Source: Solimonas marina
GTDB taxonomy: Bacteria > Pseudomonadota > Gammaproteobacteria > Nevskiales > Nevskiaceae
Direction: 5' to 3'
DNA: 64,000 nt
Assembly (NCBI RefSeq): GCF_012241385.1
Contig: NZ_JAAVXB010000002.1
Span: 62,001 to 126,000, forward strand
Below, one piece after another: positions 8,580 to 18,887 of the stretch. The position numbers and the translations under genes are program-made. The notes beneath the pieces were generated by a model. The model saw nothing but the letters and a program-made list of their open reading frames with translations. It was not told where the DNA came from and ran no database searches. The stretch's first letter is position 1. Every line of letters begins with the position of its first letter.

Positions 8580-9175
8580 TACGCCGCTCCTTTCGGATCT
8601 TCGCCGACGACGACTTTCATCTCGCCGTCGAAGTGATACGGCGGGACGACCAGATTCAGCGGTGCCGGCACGCCCTTGAAGACGCGGCCGGAGAGGTCGA
8701 ACTTCGAACCGTGGCAGGGGCAGTAGAAACCGCCCTGCCAGTGCGGATCGATTTCCGGCGCCGGATGTTCGGGGCGAAAGCCCGGCGAGCAGCCGAGGTG
8801 GGTACAGACGCCGATCAACACCAGATAGTCCGGCTTGATCGAGCGCGTCTCGCCCTTGATGTAGTTCGGTTGTTGATCCTGCTTGGACTCGGGGTCGAGC
8901 AGATAAGGATCAACCTTCTTCAGGCTGGCGAGCATGTCCGGCGTGCGGCGCAACACCCACGTCGGCTTGCCGCGCCAGGCGACGACGATCAGCTGACCGG
9001 GTTGGACTTCGCTGATGTCGACCTCGACCGGTGCGCCGAGTGCCTTGGCACGTTCGCTCGGTTTCCACGAAGCCAGGAACGGCACGGTGGCCGCAACGAC
9101 GCCGGCGCCGCCGACGACGGACGTGGTCAGCGTCAGGAATCGGCGCCGCCCAGAGTCCACCCCTTGCTGGTTCAT
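8579..9175 (-). CDS. petA: Ubiquinol-cytochrome c reductase iron-sulfur (Rieske) subunit
   Basis: A 198-aa Rieske 2Fe-2S protein. The cluster-binding boxes are CTHLGCSP and CPCHGSKFD (about residues 130-160), with the two Cys/His pairs intact. The N-terminus has a twin-arginine-type signal anchor (GRRRFLTLTTSVVGGAGV), as expected for Tat insertion. I chose the ATG at 9175 because it gives this signal and is preceded by a purine-rich GAGGAAGAGGG ribosome-binding site. A further upstream in-frame start would add 47 residues unlike the family. It is the first gene of petABC. Confidence 0.95.
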   Translation of the reverse strand: MNQQGVDSGRRRFLTLTTSVVGGAGVVAATVPFLASWKPSERAKALGAPVEVDISEVQPGQLIVVAWRGKPTWVLRRTPDMLASLKKVDPYLLDPESKQDQQPNYIKGETRSIKPDYLVLIGVCTHLGCSPGFRPEHPAPEIDPHWQGGFYCPCHGSKFDLSGRVFKGVPAPLNLVVPPYHFDGEMKVVVGEDPKGAA

Positions 9176-9197
9176 TTCAAAAGCCCTCTTCCTCGTT

Positions 9198-9211
9198 ATA
9201 AGACGTCTTAT
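9198..9211. promoter_or_regulatory. 14-bp perfect palindrome in the petA leader
   Basis: ATAAGACGTCTTAT is perfectly self-complementary and lies 22 bp upstream of the petA start, just upstream of its ribosome-binding site. On the minus strand the overlapping TATAAC could serve as a -10 box, but I see no good -35 box. It is a candidate operator; no regulator can be named from the sequence. Confidence 0.35.
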
Positions 9212-9382
9212 GAAACGGCTACAGGCACATTCCGGAAATGCATCCGGGCCCCGGCCTGCTGCATGAACGACCCGAGTATAGCCGCGGCACATCGCCGGAC
9301 GTAAATGTTGCGGCATGCCCGCGCCATGTGCAGCGCAGCAATCGTTGCCATCAGGGGATCGGGCGCGCCTGCGCCCGGTGGC

Positions 9383-10027
9383 TTAAGTCAGCAGGCCGCG
9401 CAATGCAGCGAAGCGCACGACCTCAGCGGTGTTGCGCAGGCCGAGCTTCTCCATCATGCGTGCGCGGTGGTTCTCCGCGGTCTTCACGCCGATGTCGAGA
9501 ATCTGCGCGATCTCCTTCGTCGTCTTGCCCTGGATGACGAGATGGAAGGCCTCGCGCTCGCGCGCGGTGAGGCTCGCATACGGATCGTCGCCATGATCGC
9601 GCGAACGATGCTGACGCTCGGCCAGCGCCTTGGTCGCGCGCGGGCCGAAGTACGGCTTGCCGGCATGAATCGATTTGATCGCCGTCATCAGCTCGGACAC
9701 CGAGGTGTCCTTGTTGAGGAAGCCATTGGCGCCGGCGCGCAGGATCGGCAGCACGTACTCGTCTTCTTCGTGCACCGTCAGCACCAGGGTGCGTGTCCCC
9801 GGCATTTCAGCGCGGACGCGCTTGACGACTTCGAGGCCGGACATGCGCGGCATCGAAATGTCGGTGACGACGACGTCGGGCTTGGTCTTTTCGGCCAGCG
9901 AGATGGCCTCGAAGCCGTCGGCGGCCTGCGCGACGACCTGGCATTCACCGGTCTCCTCGAGCATGGAAACCAGGCCCTGGCGGACAATGGTGTGGTCGTC
10001 GGCGACCAGCAATCGAATCGGGTTCAT
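9383..10027 (-). CDS. NarL/FixJ-family response regulator
   Basis: A 214-aa two-domain regulator. The receiver domain (residues 1-120) has the acidic pair D10-D11, phospho-acceptor D56 (VVVTDISMPRMSG) and the switch T/K region (LTVHEEDEY, GFLNKD). The C-terminal LuxR-type helix-turn-helix (SLTAREREAFHLVIQGKTTK...KTAENHRARMMEKL) binds DNA. Its ATG overlaps the stop of the neighbouring kinase gene by four bases, so the two are translationally coupled and very probably a cognate pair. Target genes are unknown. Confidence 0.92.
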   Translation of the reverse strand: MNPIRLLVADDHTIVRQGLVSMLEETGECQVVAQAADGFEAISLAEKTKPDVVVTDISMPRMSGLEVVKRVRAEMPGTRTLVLTVHEEDEYVLPILRAGANGFLNKDTSVSELMTAIKSIHAGKPYFGPRATKALAERQHRSRDHGDDPYASLTAREREAFHLVIQGKTTKEIAQILDIGVKTAENHRARMMEKLGLRNTAEVVRFAALRGLLT

Positions 10028-10872
10028 GTTGATGTGCCGGACTCTGTTTCCGGACCGTCGAGTGTGAGCGTCAGTTGCACGACTGTACCCTGCCCAGGCG
10101 CCGAGCGGATTTCGACGCGGCCGCCGAACAGCTCGGCGCGGTCGCGCATGCCGCGCAGGCCGGAGCTCGACGCATTGCGCTCGGCGTGTGCGACCTGGGC
10201 GGCGTCGAATCCGTGACCATCATCCTCGACACGCAGAATCAGCAGCATTGGCGTGTGCTTGACGATGATGTGCGCGGCGCGCGCGTCGCTGTGGCGGATG
10301 ACGTTGGTCAGGGCTTCCTGCGTGATACGGAACAGCAGGGTCTCGACGTCCGGATGCAGGCGTTCCTCGTCGAGTTCGGACTGAAAGCTGATTTCGAGCT
10401 CGGCGCGCTCCGAAAGAGTGCGTGCGAGCCAAGCTAGTGCAGCATCCAGTCCAAGATCGTCCAGCAGCGTCGGTCGCAGCAGGCGCGACAGCTCGCGCGT
10501 GTCATGCAGCGCACCGCGGGTGATGTCGAGCGCATCGTCGACCCGATTCTTCAGCCCCAGATTACCGACGCCACGGGCGTCGTCGGAGATGCGCTGCAGC
10601 TGATTGGCCAGGGCCGTCAGGGTCTGGCCGATGCCGTCGTGCAGATCCCGCGCCAGGCGGCGACGCTCTTCCTCCTGGATGTGCCAGACCGACTTGGCCA
10701 GCGTGCGGAAACGTTTTTCGCTGCGCACCACCGACTGCAGCAGTCGCTGGTTGTCGGCGGTCAGCTCCTGGACCTGGCGCAGGACCGCCTGGCGAAAGGT
10801 TTCCGCGTCGTCGCGCGGCAGCTCGCCGCCGGGTTCGAGCGTGTTGCCGGGATTCGAGGACGGAGGCCGCAA
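10024..10872 (-). CDS. Soluble NarX/DegS-type sensor histidine kinase
   Basis: A 282-aa HisKA_3 kinase. A coiled-coil stretch (about residues 28-60) leads into the phospho-acceptor box RRLARDLHDGIGQTL with H78. The GHKL ATPase domain follows, with the N box (ITQEALTNVIRHS), G1 box (VEDDGHGFD) and SSGLRGMRDRAELFGG. There is no membrane segment and no recognisable PAS or GAF input domain; input may come from the GAF protein encoded 17 bp upstream. The start is a TTG at 10870-10872, supported by GCGGAG eight bases upstream. It is coupled to the response regulator gene. Confidence 0.88.
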   Translation of the reverse strand: MRPPSSNPGNTLEPGGELPRDDAETFRQAVLRQVQELTADNQRLLQSVVRSEKRFRTLAKSVWHIQEEERRRLARDLHDGIGQTLTALANQLQRISDDARGVGNLGLKNRVDDALDITRGALHDTRELSRLLRPTLLDDLGLDAALAWLARTLSERAELEISFQSELDEERLHPDVETLLFRITQEALTNVIRHSDARAAHIIVKHTPMLLILRVEDDGHGFDAAQVAHAERNASSSGLRGMRDRAELFGGRVEIRSAPGQGTVVQLTLTLDGPETESGTST

Positions 10873-10889
10873 ACGCGCTGGGCTCCGCG

Positions 10890-11510
10890 TCAGTGCGCGT
10901 GCGGCGACTGCGGCCCGATCGCGTTGAGGCTGGCTTCGAGACGGTTCAGGGCGTTGCGCTGGCAGGATGCACCGAGCGCCAGTGCGGCCTGGTCGGCCAG
11001 TGCGTCGAGGATCTCGAAATCGAGGTCGCTGAGCACGCGCTCGGTGTCGCTGCGCAGCAGGCAGATTGCGCCTTGGCGGCTGGTGCCGAGTTCGAGCGGC
11101 AGGCTGACGACGGCCGGTCGCGAGACGTCGTTACAGCCTTCGAGCAGCTCACCCTGTGCGCAGGTCAGGCCACGACGCGATTCGAGCAGCGCGCAGCGCA
11201 GCGCGGCCGCGGCGGACCCCAGCACGGCTTCGAACACCGCATGGCCGGCGAGGGCGTGCGCGCAGGAAATCTCGATGACGGTGTCGTCGCGCAATTGCAC
11301 GACAAAGCCGCCGCGGGCGCCGACCACACCGCAGGCCGAACGCAAGGTGTTCTGCAGCACGCCGAGCGCGGCGTCATCTGCAGATGTGGCCGCCCAGGCA
11401 ATGCCGGCGGATTGAGCTTCCAAAGGGGCTGGACGTCTCCGGCGCGGCATTGCGCGGGGGAAATTCCGGGCCTCGCGCGAAAGCGCGAACACACGATGTC
11501 GATTGGGCAA
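10890..11510 (-). CDS. GAF-domain protein, likely sensory partner of the adjacent kinase
   Basis: A 206-aa soluble protein whose main part (about residues 45-195) reads as one GAF domain: GVVGARGGFVVQLRDD, SLPLELGTSRQGAICLLRSD and a final helix LDALADQAALALGASCQRN. Cysteines are present (about residues 62, 83, 107, 118), but no haem or chromophore motif is certain. The TTG start at 11508-11510 is chosen because an AGGAGA ribosome-binding site lies five bases upstream; an ATG at 11450 would give 186 aa. It is the first gene of the GAF-kinase-regulator set and gives that soluble kinase a plausible sensor. Confidence 0.7.
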   Translation of the reverse strand: MPNRHRVFALSREARNFPRAMPRRRRPAPLEAQSAGIAWAATSADDAALGVLQNTLRSACGVVGARGGFVVQLRDDTVIEISCAHALAGHAVFEAVLGSAAAALRCALLESRRGLTCAQGELLEGCNDVSRPAVVSLPLELGTSRQGAICLLRSDTERVLSDLDFEILDALADQAALALGASCQRNALNRLEASLNAIGPQSPHAH

Positions 11511-11687
11511 AGGGACTCTCCTGAAGGCTGGCTTTACGCAAGTGGCATGCCACCACTTACGTCTCCTCTTTCCACCTTTCTGTCGAGCTTTGGCGCTCGA
11601 TCTTGGTGCGAGTGTAGCAATTCATCGCGGGGTCGACGCGCCGTTCGTCAGGCACGTCATTACGTTGATAATCATTCTCGAAGATAC

Positions 11688-13025
11688 TCAAGCCTCGTCG
11701 ATGCCGAGCTTTTTGATGCGGTAACGCAGCGCGCGAAACGACATGCCGAGCAGCTCGGCGGCCCGCGTCTTGTTGTAGCGCGTCTTTTCCAGGGCCTCGC
11801 GAATCGCGCGCTTTTCGATTTCCTCGATCTGGTCTTCGAGGCCGGCGGCCGGCGCGGGCGCGGCGCTCGGTTGCGCGTCGCGCAGCTGCAGGTCGGCGAC
11901 GGTGATGCGCTCACCATCCGACAGTGTCGCCGCGCGCTCCAGGATGTTTTCCAGCTCGCGCACATTGCCGGGGAAGGGATACGCCACCAGGGCGTCGATC
12001 GCCGCGTCGTCGAGTGCCGGCAGGCGCTGCAGGCCCAGGTCGCGCGCCAAGTGGCGCAACACATGCTGCGCGAGTGCCGGGATGTCCGATGGGTGCGCGC
12101 GCAGCGGCGGCGTATGCACTTCGATGACGTTGAGCCGGTAGTACAAGTCCTGGCGGAACTGGCCCTGCGCGACGAGCTGGCCAAGGTCTTTGTGCGTCGC
12201 GGAAATCACGCGCACGTTGACCGGCGTCTCGGTTTCGGCGCCGACCGGCCGCACCGCGCGCTCCTGCAGGGCGCGCAGCAGCTTGACCTGCATATGGGGC
12301 GGCAGATCGGCGACCTCGTCGAGAAACAGAGTGCCGTTCTCGGCAGCTTGAAACAGTCCGGCCTTGTCGCGGTGCGCGCCGGTGAAGCTGCCTTTGAGAT
12401 GGCCGAAGAACTCGCTTTCCATCAACTCGGCCGGGATCGCGCCACAGTTGACCGGCACGAACGGGTTGCGGTCGCGCGGCCCCTGGTGGTGGATCAGGCG
12501 TGCGACCAGTTCCTTGCCGGTGCCGGATTCGCCGGCGATGTGTACCGGTGCCTGGCTGCGTGCCAGACGTTCGATCAGCGCACGCAGCTGGCGCACGGTT
12601 TCATGCTCGCCGAGCAGGTTCTGCGCGGCGACCTGCGGCGGCATCGCCGGCGCGCGCAACTGCAGCGCGCTGTCGACGAGCTTGCGCAGCACGGCGATAT
12701 CGACCGGCTTGGAGACGAAGTCGAAAGCGCCGGCCTTGAGGCTCTCGACGGCCGCTTCAGCGTTGCCGTAGGCGGTAATCATCGCCACCGGCGTCTGCGG
12801 ATATTGGCGGTTGATCTGCGCAACCAGCTCGACACCGCTGCCATCCGGCAGGCGCATGTCGGTGATGCACAGATCGAATGGCTGTTCGGACAGGCGCTGG
12901 CGGGCTTCGGCCAGCGTGGCGGCGGCGGCCGTGGTCAGGTTCATGCGGCCGAGCGCAATCTCGACGAGCTCACGGATGTCGGCTTCGTCGTCGACGACGA
13001 GGACGGCGGCTTTGGAGGCAGTCAT
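11688..13025 (-). CDS. pilR: Sigma-54-dependent response regulator PilR
   Basis: A 445-aa NtrC-family activator. The receiver domain has phospho-acceptor D56 (LCITDMRLPDG). The AAA+ domain has Walker A GESGTGKE (about 168), a sigma-54 contact loop reading GSFTGA instead of the common GAFTGA, and Walker B TLFLDEVADLP. A Fis-type helix-turn-helix closes it (NKTRAAELLGMSFRALRYRI). With PilS it activates pilA transcription from a sigma-54 promoter in pseudomonads. The C-terminal match to PilR and the coupling to pilS (4-bp overlap) support the name. Confidence 0.93.
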   Translation of the reverse strand: MTASKAAVLVVDDEADIRELVEIALGRMNLTTAAAATLAEARQRLSEQPFDLCITDMRLPDGSGVELVAQINRQYPQTPVAMITAYGNAEAAVESLKAGAFDFVSKPVDIAVLRKLVDSALQLRAPAMPPQVAAQNLLGEHETVRQLRALIERLARSQAPVHIAGESGTGKELVARLIHHQGPRDRNPFVPVNCGAIPAELMESEFFGHLKGSFTGAHRDKAGLFQAAENGTLFLDEVADLPPHMQVKLLRALQERAVRPVGAETETPVNVRVISATHKDLGQLVAQGQFRQDLYYRLNVIEVHTPPLRAHPSDIPALAQHVLRHLARDLGLQRLPALDDAAIDALVAYPFPGNVRELENILERAATLSDGERITVADLQLRDAQPSAAPAPAAGLEDQIEEIEKRAIREALEKTRYNKTRAAELLGMSFRALRYRIKKLGIDEA

Positions 13026-14629
13026 CGCGGCGTTTCGGACAGGTTGGGCGTGGAAAAGACGATACGGAAACAGGCACCGCGCTCACGTGGCAGGCAGCGC
13101 AGCTGGGCCTGATTGTATTCGCAGAGCTCGCGCGACAGATAAAGGCCGAGCCCTGTGCCGCGCTGATGGGTCGTGAAAAACGGCTCGAACAGCTGGTCGA
13201 TCAGCGCCGCCGACAGGCCTTTGCCGTTGTCGCTGACGTCAAGATAGGGCTGACCGCTGGTGATCTCGGTGCCAGCCTGCAGCAGCACCGTGATCGCGCG
13301 CCCGTCGCTGCCGCCGTGATCAAAGCTGTTGTCCCACAGGTTGAACAGCACCTGTTGCAACTGCGCCGGCGCGAATGACACGCGCAAACCGGGCGGCACA
13401 TCGGCGAGCTCGATCGGTCTGACCGTTTGCGCGTGGCTCTCGTGATACAGCGCGGCGCTGCGCAGCAGGACGTCGCGCAGGCCCAGCGTCTCGCGCTGTG
13501 CCGGCTCGCGGCGGCTGATGTCCATGACATTGCGCACGATCTGCTCGATGCGCGTCGTGTGGCGCTGGATCATTTCCAGCAGATGACGATCGGCCGGATC
13601 GAGCCCTGACTGCTCGGCGAGCAACTGGCCGGCCTGGGTGATGGCCGACAAAGGGTTGCGGATTTCGTGGGCGATGTTGGCCGACAGGCGGCCGAGGGCG
13701 GCGAGCTTCATCTGCTGTGCCTGGGCGCGCAGCGCGGCTGCGTCGTCGAGCATGATCAGCACTGGCGCCTGCTCGGCCCAGCCCAGGTGCGTGAAACGGG
13801 GCAGCAGTTCGCGCGGACCGCTGTGTACGGGCGCCGGCGCCGCACCGGCGCGCCAGGCGCCGAGCGCCGCGTCGAGCTCGGGCATGACGGTCGGCAGATG
13901 GCTGTCGATCGTTGCCGCGCCATCGGTCAGGCGCAGTGCCGCCGCATTCGACGTGCGCACGCGGCGTGCGGCGTCGACAACCAGCACGCCGGCCTGCATC
14001 GCGTCGACGATATTGGCGTTGAGGCGCGTGAGATTGACGAACTCGCTGCCGACCCGCGCCGCCACCGCCTCGCTGCGCCGCGCGCGCAGGCCGACCATCG
14101 CCGCGGTCAGACTGGTCGCGAAGAACATCAGGCCGAGCAGACCGGCCTGCGAGTAATCGCCGCTGTCGAGGCGTTGCAGGTGCAGCTGGCGGAAGGTTTC
14201 CTCGCCGAAGATCGTCAGGGTCGCCGCCGCCGCCAGCAGCAGGCCGATGCGTGGCGTCAGCACCAGGCTGCAGCCGACCAGCGGTGGCACCAACAGAATG
14301 CCGAGGCCGCCGCCGACGCCGCCGGTGGTGTAGACCAGCAGGCCGAGCGCGACCAGGTCGACGAGAAAGTGCAGGATGGCCTGCGCCGTCAGCGAGAAGC
14401 GCTGGTTGAGCGCCAGGAACTGCAGGGCCAGCGCGCAGACCGCGTACGCGAAGCACGAAAACACGAACAGACGCACCGAGACATCGCGAAAATAGTCCGG
14501 TGCCAGGTTGAAGCGGAACAGGAAGAACAGCACCGCGACCAGCAACAGCCGGTAGGGACCGAGGATCGCGAGGACGCGCCAGTCTTCGCTGCGTGCAGCG
14601 CCGACCTCCTGTCGTTCGAGTGCCGCCAT
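13022..14629 (-). CDS. pilS: Sensor histidine kinase PilS
   Basis: A 535-aa inner-membrane kinase. Six hydrophobic helices occupy about residues 20-190 (beginning LAILGPYRLLLVAVLFFLFRF), then a PAS-like region (LNANIVDAMQAGVLVVDAARR) and the HisKA box LSANIAHEIRNPLSAITQAG. A GHKL ATPase domain follows, with QQVLFNLWDNSFDHGG and DNGKGL, and the end PFFTTHQRGTGLGLYLSRELC. In pseudomonads PilS senses PilA in the membrane and phosphorylates PilR. The ATG at 14629 begins 10 bp after the PP0621 gene stop; a longer frame would overlap that gene. Confidence 0.92.
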   Translation of the reverse strand: MAALERQEVGAARSEDWRVLAILGPYRLLLVAVLFFLFRFNLAPDYFRDVSVRLFVFSCFAYAVCALALQFLALNQRFSLTAQAILHFLVDLVALGLLVYTTGGVGGGLGILLVPPLVGCSLVLTPRIGLLLAAAATLTIFGEETFRQLHLQRLDSGDYSQAGLLGLMFFATSLTAAMVGLRARRSEAVAARVGSEFVNLTRLNANIVDAMQAGVLVVDAARRVRTSNAAALRLTDGAATIDSHLPTVMPELDAALGAWRAGAAPAPVHSGPRELLPRFTHLGWAEQAPVLIMLDDAAALRAQAQQMKLAALGRLSANIAHEIRNPLSAITQAGQLLAEQSGLDPADRHLLEMIQRHTTRIEQIVRNVMDISRREPAQRETLGLRDVLLRSAALYHESHAQTVRPIELADVPPGLRVSFAPAQLQQVLFNLWDNSFDHGGSDGRAITVLLQAGTEITSGQPYLDVSDNGKGLSAALIDQLFEPFFTTHQRGTGLGLYLSRELCEYNQAQLRCLPRERGACFRIVFSTPNLSETPR

Positions 14630-14639
14630 GCGCGGCCGC

Positions 14640-14852
14640 TCAGCGGACGCAGCGATCGCAGCGGCCGTCGGGCGACAGGCTGGTCGCCGGCATGTGCGTG
14701 CCGCACTGCGCGCAGCGCAGCATGCGCTCATAGTCCGGCGGCGGTGCCGGGCGTGACGTGGCGGCAGTGCGCGGCCGGCGCGGTTGCGGAAACAACCAGC
14801 GCCAGACCAGCCAGACAGCGGCGCCGAGCAGCAGGAGGCGGAACAGGCTCAT
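14640..14852 (-). CDS. PP0621-family small membrane-anchored zinc-ribbon-like protein
   Basis: A 70-aa protein with an N-terminal membrane helix (about residues 3-21), a Pro/Arg-rich spacer and a C-terminal [19 protein letters not shown]-x2-C module. Its four cysteines are arranged like a small zinc ribbon. This is the PP0621-type protein found beside pilS in Pseudomonas and relatives. Its function is unknown; co-transcription with pilSR suggests a pilus or envelope connection. The start is the ATG before SLFRLLLLG, preceded by a purine-rich stretch. Confidence 0.8.
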   Translation of the reverse strand: MSLFRLLLLGAAVWLVWRWLFPQPRRPRTAATSRPAPPPDYERMLRCAQCGTHMPATSLSPDGRCDRCVR

Positions 14853-15005
14853 GGAATTCTTGACAGAAACGCGTCCCCATTCTACCGCTGCTGCGGCCCC
14901 GCAGCCCATGACCGGAGGTGCCACGACCAATGTTTTTTGCGTCCGGCGGACGTTGTAGGTAAGAATGCCGCGCGCTATTTAACGCCCCTCATCTGTCAGA
15001 AGGCC

Positions 15006-16172
<1,167 letters not shown>

Positions 16173-16175
16173 TTC

Positions 16176-17051
16176 ATGTCCATCCTCATCGACAAGAACA
16201 CCAAGGTCATCTGCCAGGGCTTCACCGGCAAGCAGGGCACCTTCCACTCCGAACAGGCGATTGCCTACGGCACCAAGATGGTCGGCGGCGTGTCGCCGGG
16301 CAAGGGTGGCAACAAGCATCTCAACCTGCCGGTGTTCAACACCGCGCACGATGCGGTCAAGGAAACGGGCGCCGATGCGACGATGATCTACGTGCCGGCG
16401 CCGGGCGCCGCGGACGCGATCCTCGAAGCCGCCGATGCCGGTATCAAGGTGATCATCTGCATCACCGAAGGCATCCCGGTCAACGACATGATCAAGGTCA
16501 AGGCCACGCTGCGCGCGCAGTATCCGGGCGCCGTGCTGGTGGGCCCGAACTGCCCGGGCGTGATCACGCCGGGCGAGTGCAAGATCGGCATCATGCCGGG
16601 CCACATCCACAAGCCGGGCAAGATCGGCGTCGTCTCGCGTTCGGGCACGCTGACCTATGAAACCGTCTACCAGACCACGCAGAACGGTCTCGGCCAGTCG
16701 ACCTGCGTCGGCATCGGCGGCGACCCGGTGCGCGGCATGGGCTTCATCGACGTGATCGAGCTGTTCGAGAAGGATCCGGCGACCGAAGGCATCATCATGG
16801 TCGGCGAAATCGGCGGTTCGTCGGAAGAAGAAGCGGCGGCCTACATCAAGGCCAACGTCAAGAAGCCGGTCGTCGCCTACATCGCCGGCGTCACCGCGCC
16901 TCCGGGCAAGCGCATGGGCCATGCCGGCGCGATCATCGCCGGCGGCAAGGGCACGGCGGACGAGAAGTTCGCGGCGCTCGAAGCGGCTGGCGTCAAGACC
17001 GTCCGTTCGCCGGCCGATCTCGGCGCGGCGATGATGTCGCTGCTGAAGTAA
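16176..17051 (+). CDS. sucD: Succinyl-CoA synthetase alpha subunit
   Basis: A 291-aa subunit carrying the CoA-binding Rossmann fold ([19 protein letters not shown]) and the phosphorylated catalytic histidine in [11 protein letters not shown] near residue 247. Other hallmarks are [20 protein letters not shown] and SRSGTLTYE. The length and motifs match ADP-forming SucD. It is the second gene of sucCD and ends at a strong intrinsic terminator. Confidence 0.98.
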   Translation: MSILIDKNTKVICQGFTGKQGTFHSEQAIAYGTKMVGGVSPGKGGNKHLNLPVFNTAHDAVKETGADATMIYVPAPGAADAILEAADAGIKVIICITEGIPVNDMIKVKATLRAQYPGAVLVGPNCPGVITPGECKIGIMPGHIHKPGKIGVVSRSGTLTYETVYQTTQNGLGQSTCVGIGGDPVRGMGFIDVIELFEKDPATEGIIMVGEIGGSSEEEAAAYIKANVKKPVVAYIAGVTAPPGKRMGHAGAIIAGGKGTADEKFAALEAAGVKTVRSPADLGAAMMSLLK

Positions 17052-17077
17052 AAGCCGGGTTCAACCCGACGCGTCAG

Positions 17078-17107
17078 AAAAACGGCGGCCGCAGGGCCGC
17101 CGTTTTT
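17078..17107 (+). terminator. Rho-independent terminator after sucD
   Basis: The stem ACGGCGGCC / GGCCGCCGT has a four-base loop (17091-17094). It is flanked by A5 on the left and TTTTT at 17103-17107 on the right, 27 bp beyond the sucD stop. Confidence 0.92.
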
Positions 17108-17162
17108 CGTTGCCGTCGTGTTTCCCTGCAATCCCCCGTTTCGCGCTACGCTCTGCCGCCAT

Positions 17163-18812
17163 ATGGCCCACGCAAGAAAACCCCTCAAGCTCGCGCTCGC
17201 TCAGCTCAACCTCTGGGTCGGTGACGTAGAAGGCAATGTTCAGAAGATCATCGACGCCGCCGCGCACGCCCGCGACACGCTCGGTGCCGAGCTGATCGCG
17301 ACGCCGGAGCTGTCGCTGATCGGTTATCCGCCGGACGATCTGTTGCTGCGCTCGGCGATGCCGGGCGTGATCGAGGATGGCGTGCAGCGTCTGCTCGCCG
17401 AGGTCCGCGGCATCACGCTGATCGTCGGTCTACCGGAGTACGCCGACGGCAAGGCCGGCGGCACGATCTACAACGCCGCCTACGTGATCCGCGACGGCCG
17501 CGTGATCGCACGCACGCGCAAGCAGCTGCTGCCGAACTACGGTGTGTTCGACGAGCGGCGCCACTTCCGCGCCGGACATCAGACCCTGGTGTTCGAGCAG
17601 AGCGGCGTGCAGATCGGGCTGTGCATCTGCGAGGACATCTGGGGGCCGGGACCGGCCGCCGCCGCCAAGGGCGCCGGCGCCGAGTTGCTGGTCAACATCA
17701 ACGCCTCGCCGTTCGACACCGGCAAGAGCGCCGGCCGCCGGCGCGTCTTCGATTCGCGCGTTGCCGAGACCGGTCTGCCGATCGCCTACGTCAACAGCGT
17801 CGGCGGCCAGGATGACGTGCTGTTCGACGGTGATTCGGCCGCCGTCGATGGTGATGGCCGCATCGCCTTCGAGGCGCCGCTGTTCGATGAGGGCGTTTTC
17901 GCGCTGAGCTTCGACAACGGCCGTTGGCAAGGGGAGGCCCTGCGTGCGCCGATGCCGATCGAGGCCATCGTCTACCGCGGTCTCGTGCAGTCGGTGCGCG
18001 ACTATGTGAACCGCAACGGGTTTCCGGGCGCGGTGCTCGGCCTGTCCGGCGGCATCGATTCGGCGCTGGTCGCGGCGGTTGCTGCCGACGCGCTCGGCGC
18101 CGACCGGGTCTGGGGTGTGTCGCTGCCGTCGCGCTACACCGCCGGCATGTCGAACGACGACGCGCGCCTGGAGGCCGAGGCGCTCGGCATCCGCTATTCG
18201 GTGCTGCCGATCGAACCGGCCTTCGAGGCATTCAGCGCGACGCTGGCCGAGACTTTCGGTGACCGGCCGCCAGACCTGACCGAAGAGAACATCCAGTCGC
18301 GCAGCCGCGGCGTGCTGTTGATGGCCTTGTCGAACAAATTCGGCAGCGTGGTGCTGACCACCGGCAACAAGTCGGAAATGGCCGTCGGCTACTCGACTTT
18401 GTATGGCGACATGTGCGGCGGTTTCGCGCCGATCAAGGACGTCTACAAGACCCTGGTCTACCAGCTGGCGGTCTATCGCAATTCGATCGCGCCGGCCGGC
18501 AAGCCGGTCATTCCCGAGCGCGTCATCACGCGCCCGCCGAGTGCCGAGCTGCGCCACGAGCAGAAGGACTCTGATTCACTGCCGCCGTACGAAGTGCTCG
18601 ACCCTTTGCTTGAGCTATACGTCGAGAATCAGCTGTCGATCGCCGAGATCGTCGCGCGCGGTTTCGACGAGGCGACGGTGCGTCGCGTCGCGATGCTGGT
18701 GCGCCGCTCCGAGTACAAGCGCCGCCAGGCGCCGCCGGGGCCGAAGGTGACCAGCCGGGCGTTCGGGCGCGAGCGGCGATATCCGTTGACAGCCGTCTAT
18801 GGCGACATCTGA
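17163..18812 (+). CDS. nadE: Glutamine-dependent NAD+ synthetase
   Basis: A 549-aa two-domain enzyme making NAD from deamido-NAD, ATP and glutamine. The N-terminal nitrilase-type glutaminase (about 1-260) shows the Glu-Lys-Cys triad contexts ATPELSLIGYPPDD, RKQLLPNYGVFDE and GLCICEDIWGPG. The C-terminal synthetase has the ATP loop LGLSGGIDSAL (about 290), then TTGNKSEMAVGYSTLYGD and RPPSAELRHEQKDSDSLPPY. The length is normal for the glutaminase-fused form. The start is the ATG before AHARKPLKLALAQLN. Confidence 0.97.
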   Translation: MAHARKPLKLALAQLNLWVGDVEGNVQKIIDAAAHARDTLGAELIATPELSLIGYPPDDLLLRSAMPGVIEDGVQRLLAEVRGITLIVGLPEYADGKAGGTIYNAAYVIRDGRVIARTRKQLLPNYGVFDERRHFRAGHQTLVFEQSGVQIGLCICEDIWGPGPAAAAKGAGAELLVNINASPFDTGKSAGRRRVFDSRVAETGLPIAYVNSVGGQDDVLFDGDSAAVDGDGRIAFEAPLFDEGVFALSFDNGRWQGEALRAPMPIEAIVYRGLVQSVRDYVNRNGFPGAVLGLSGGIDSALVAAVAADALGADRVWGVSLPSRYTAGMSNDDARLEAEALGIRYSVLPIEPAFEAFSATLAETFGDRPPDLTEENIQSRSRGVLLMALSNKFGSVVLTTGNKSEMAVGYSTLYGDMCGGFAPIKDVYKTLVYQLAVYRNSIAPAGKPVIPERVITRPPSAELRHEQKDSDSLPPYEVLDPLLELYVENQLSIAEIVARGFDEATVRRVAMLVRRSEYKRRQAPPGPKVTSRAFGRERRYPLTAVYGDI

Positions 18813-18837
18813 CGCGCTTCGGCGCGGGGCTGCAACG

Positions 18838-18866
18838 AAAAAGCCCGGCGTCGAGCCGGGCTTTTT
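18838..18866. terminator. Bidirectional terminator between nadE and bamD
   Basis: AAAAAGCCCGGC - GTCGA - GCCGGGCTTTTT is symmetric, with a seven-base GC stem and A5/T5 flanks, so it can end both nadE (plus) and the convergent bamD (minus). Confidence 0.92.
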
Positions 18867-18887
18867 CGTGTCGCGGGACTGGACGGC

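Noticed and set aside
14860-14888. TTGACA upstream of sucC as a promoter
   Set aside because: The -35 box is perfect, but the hexamers 16-18 bp downstream match the -10 consensus poorly, so I did not list it.
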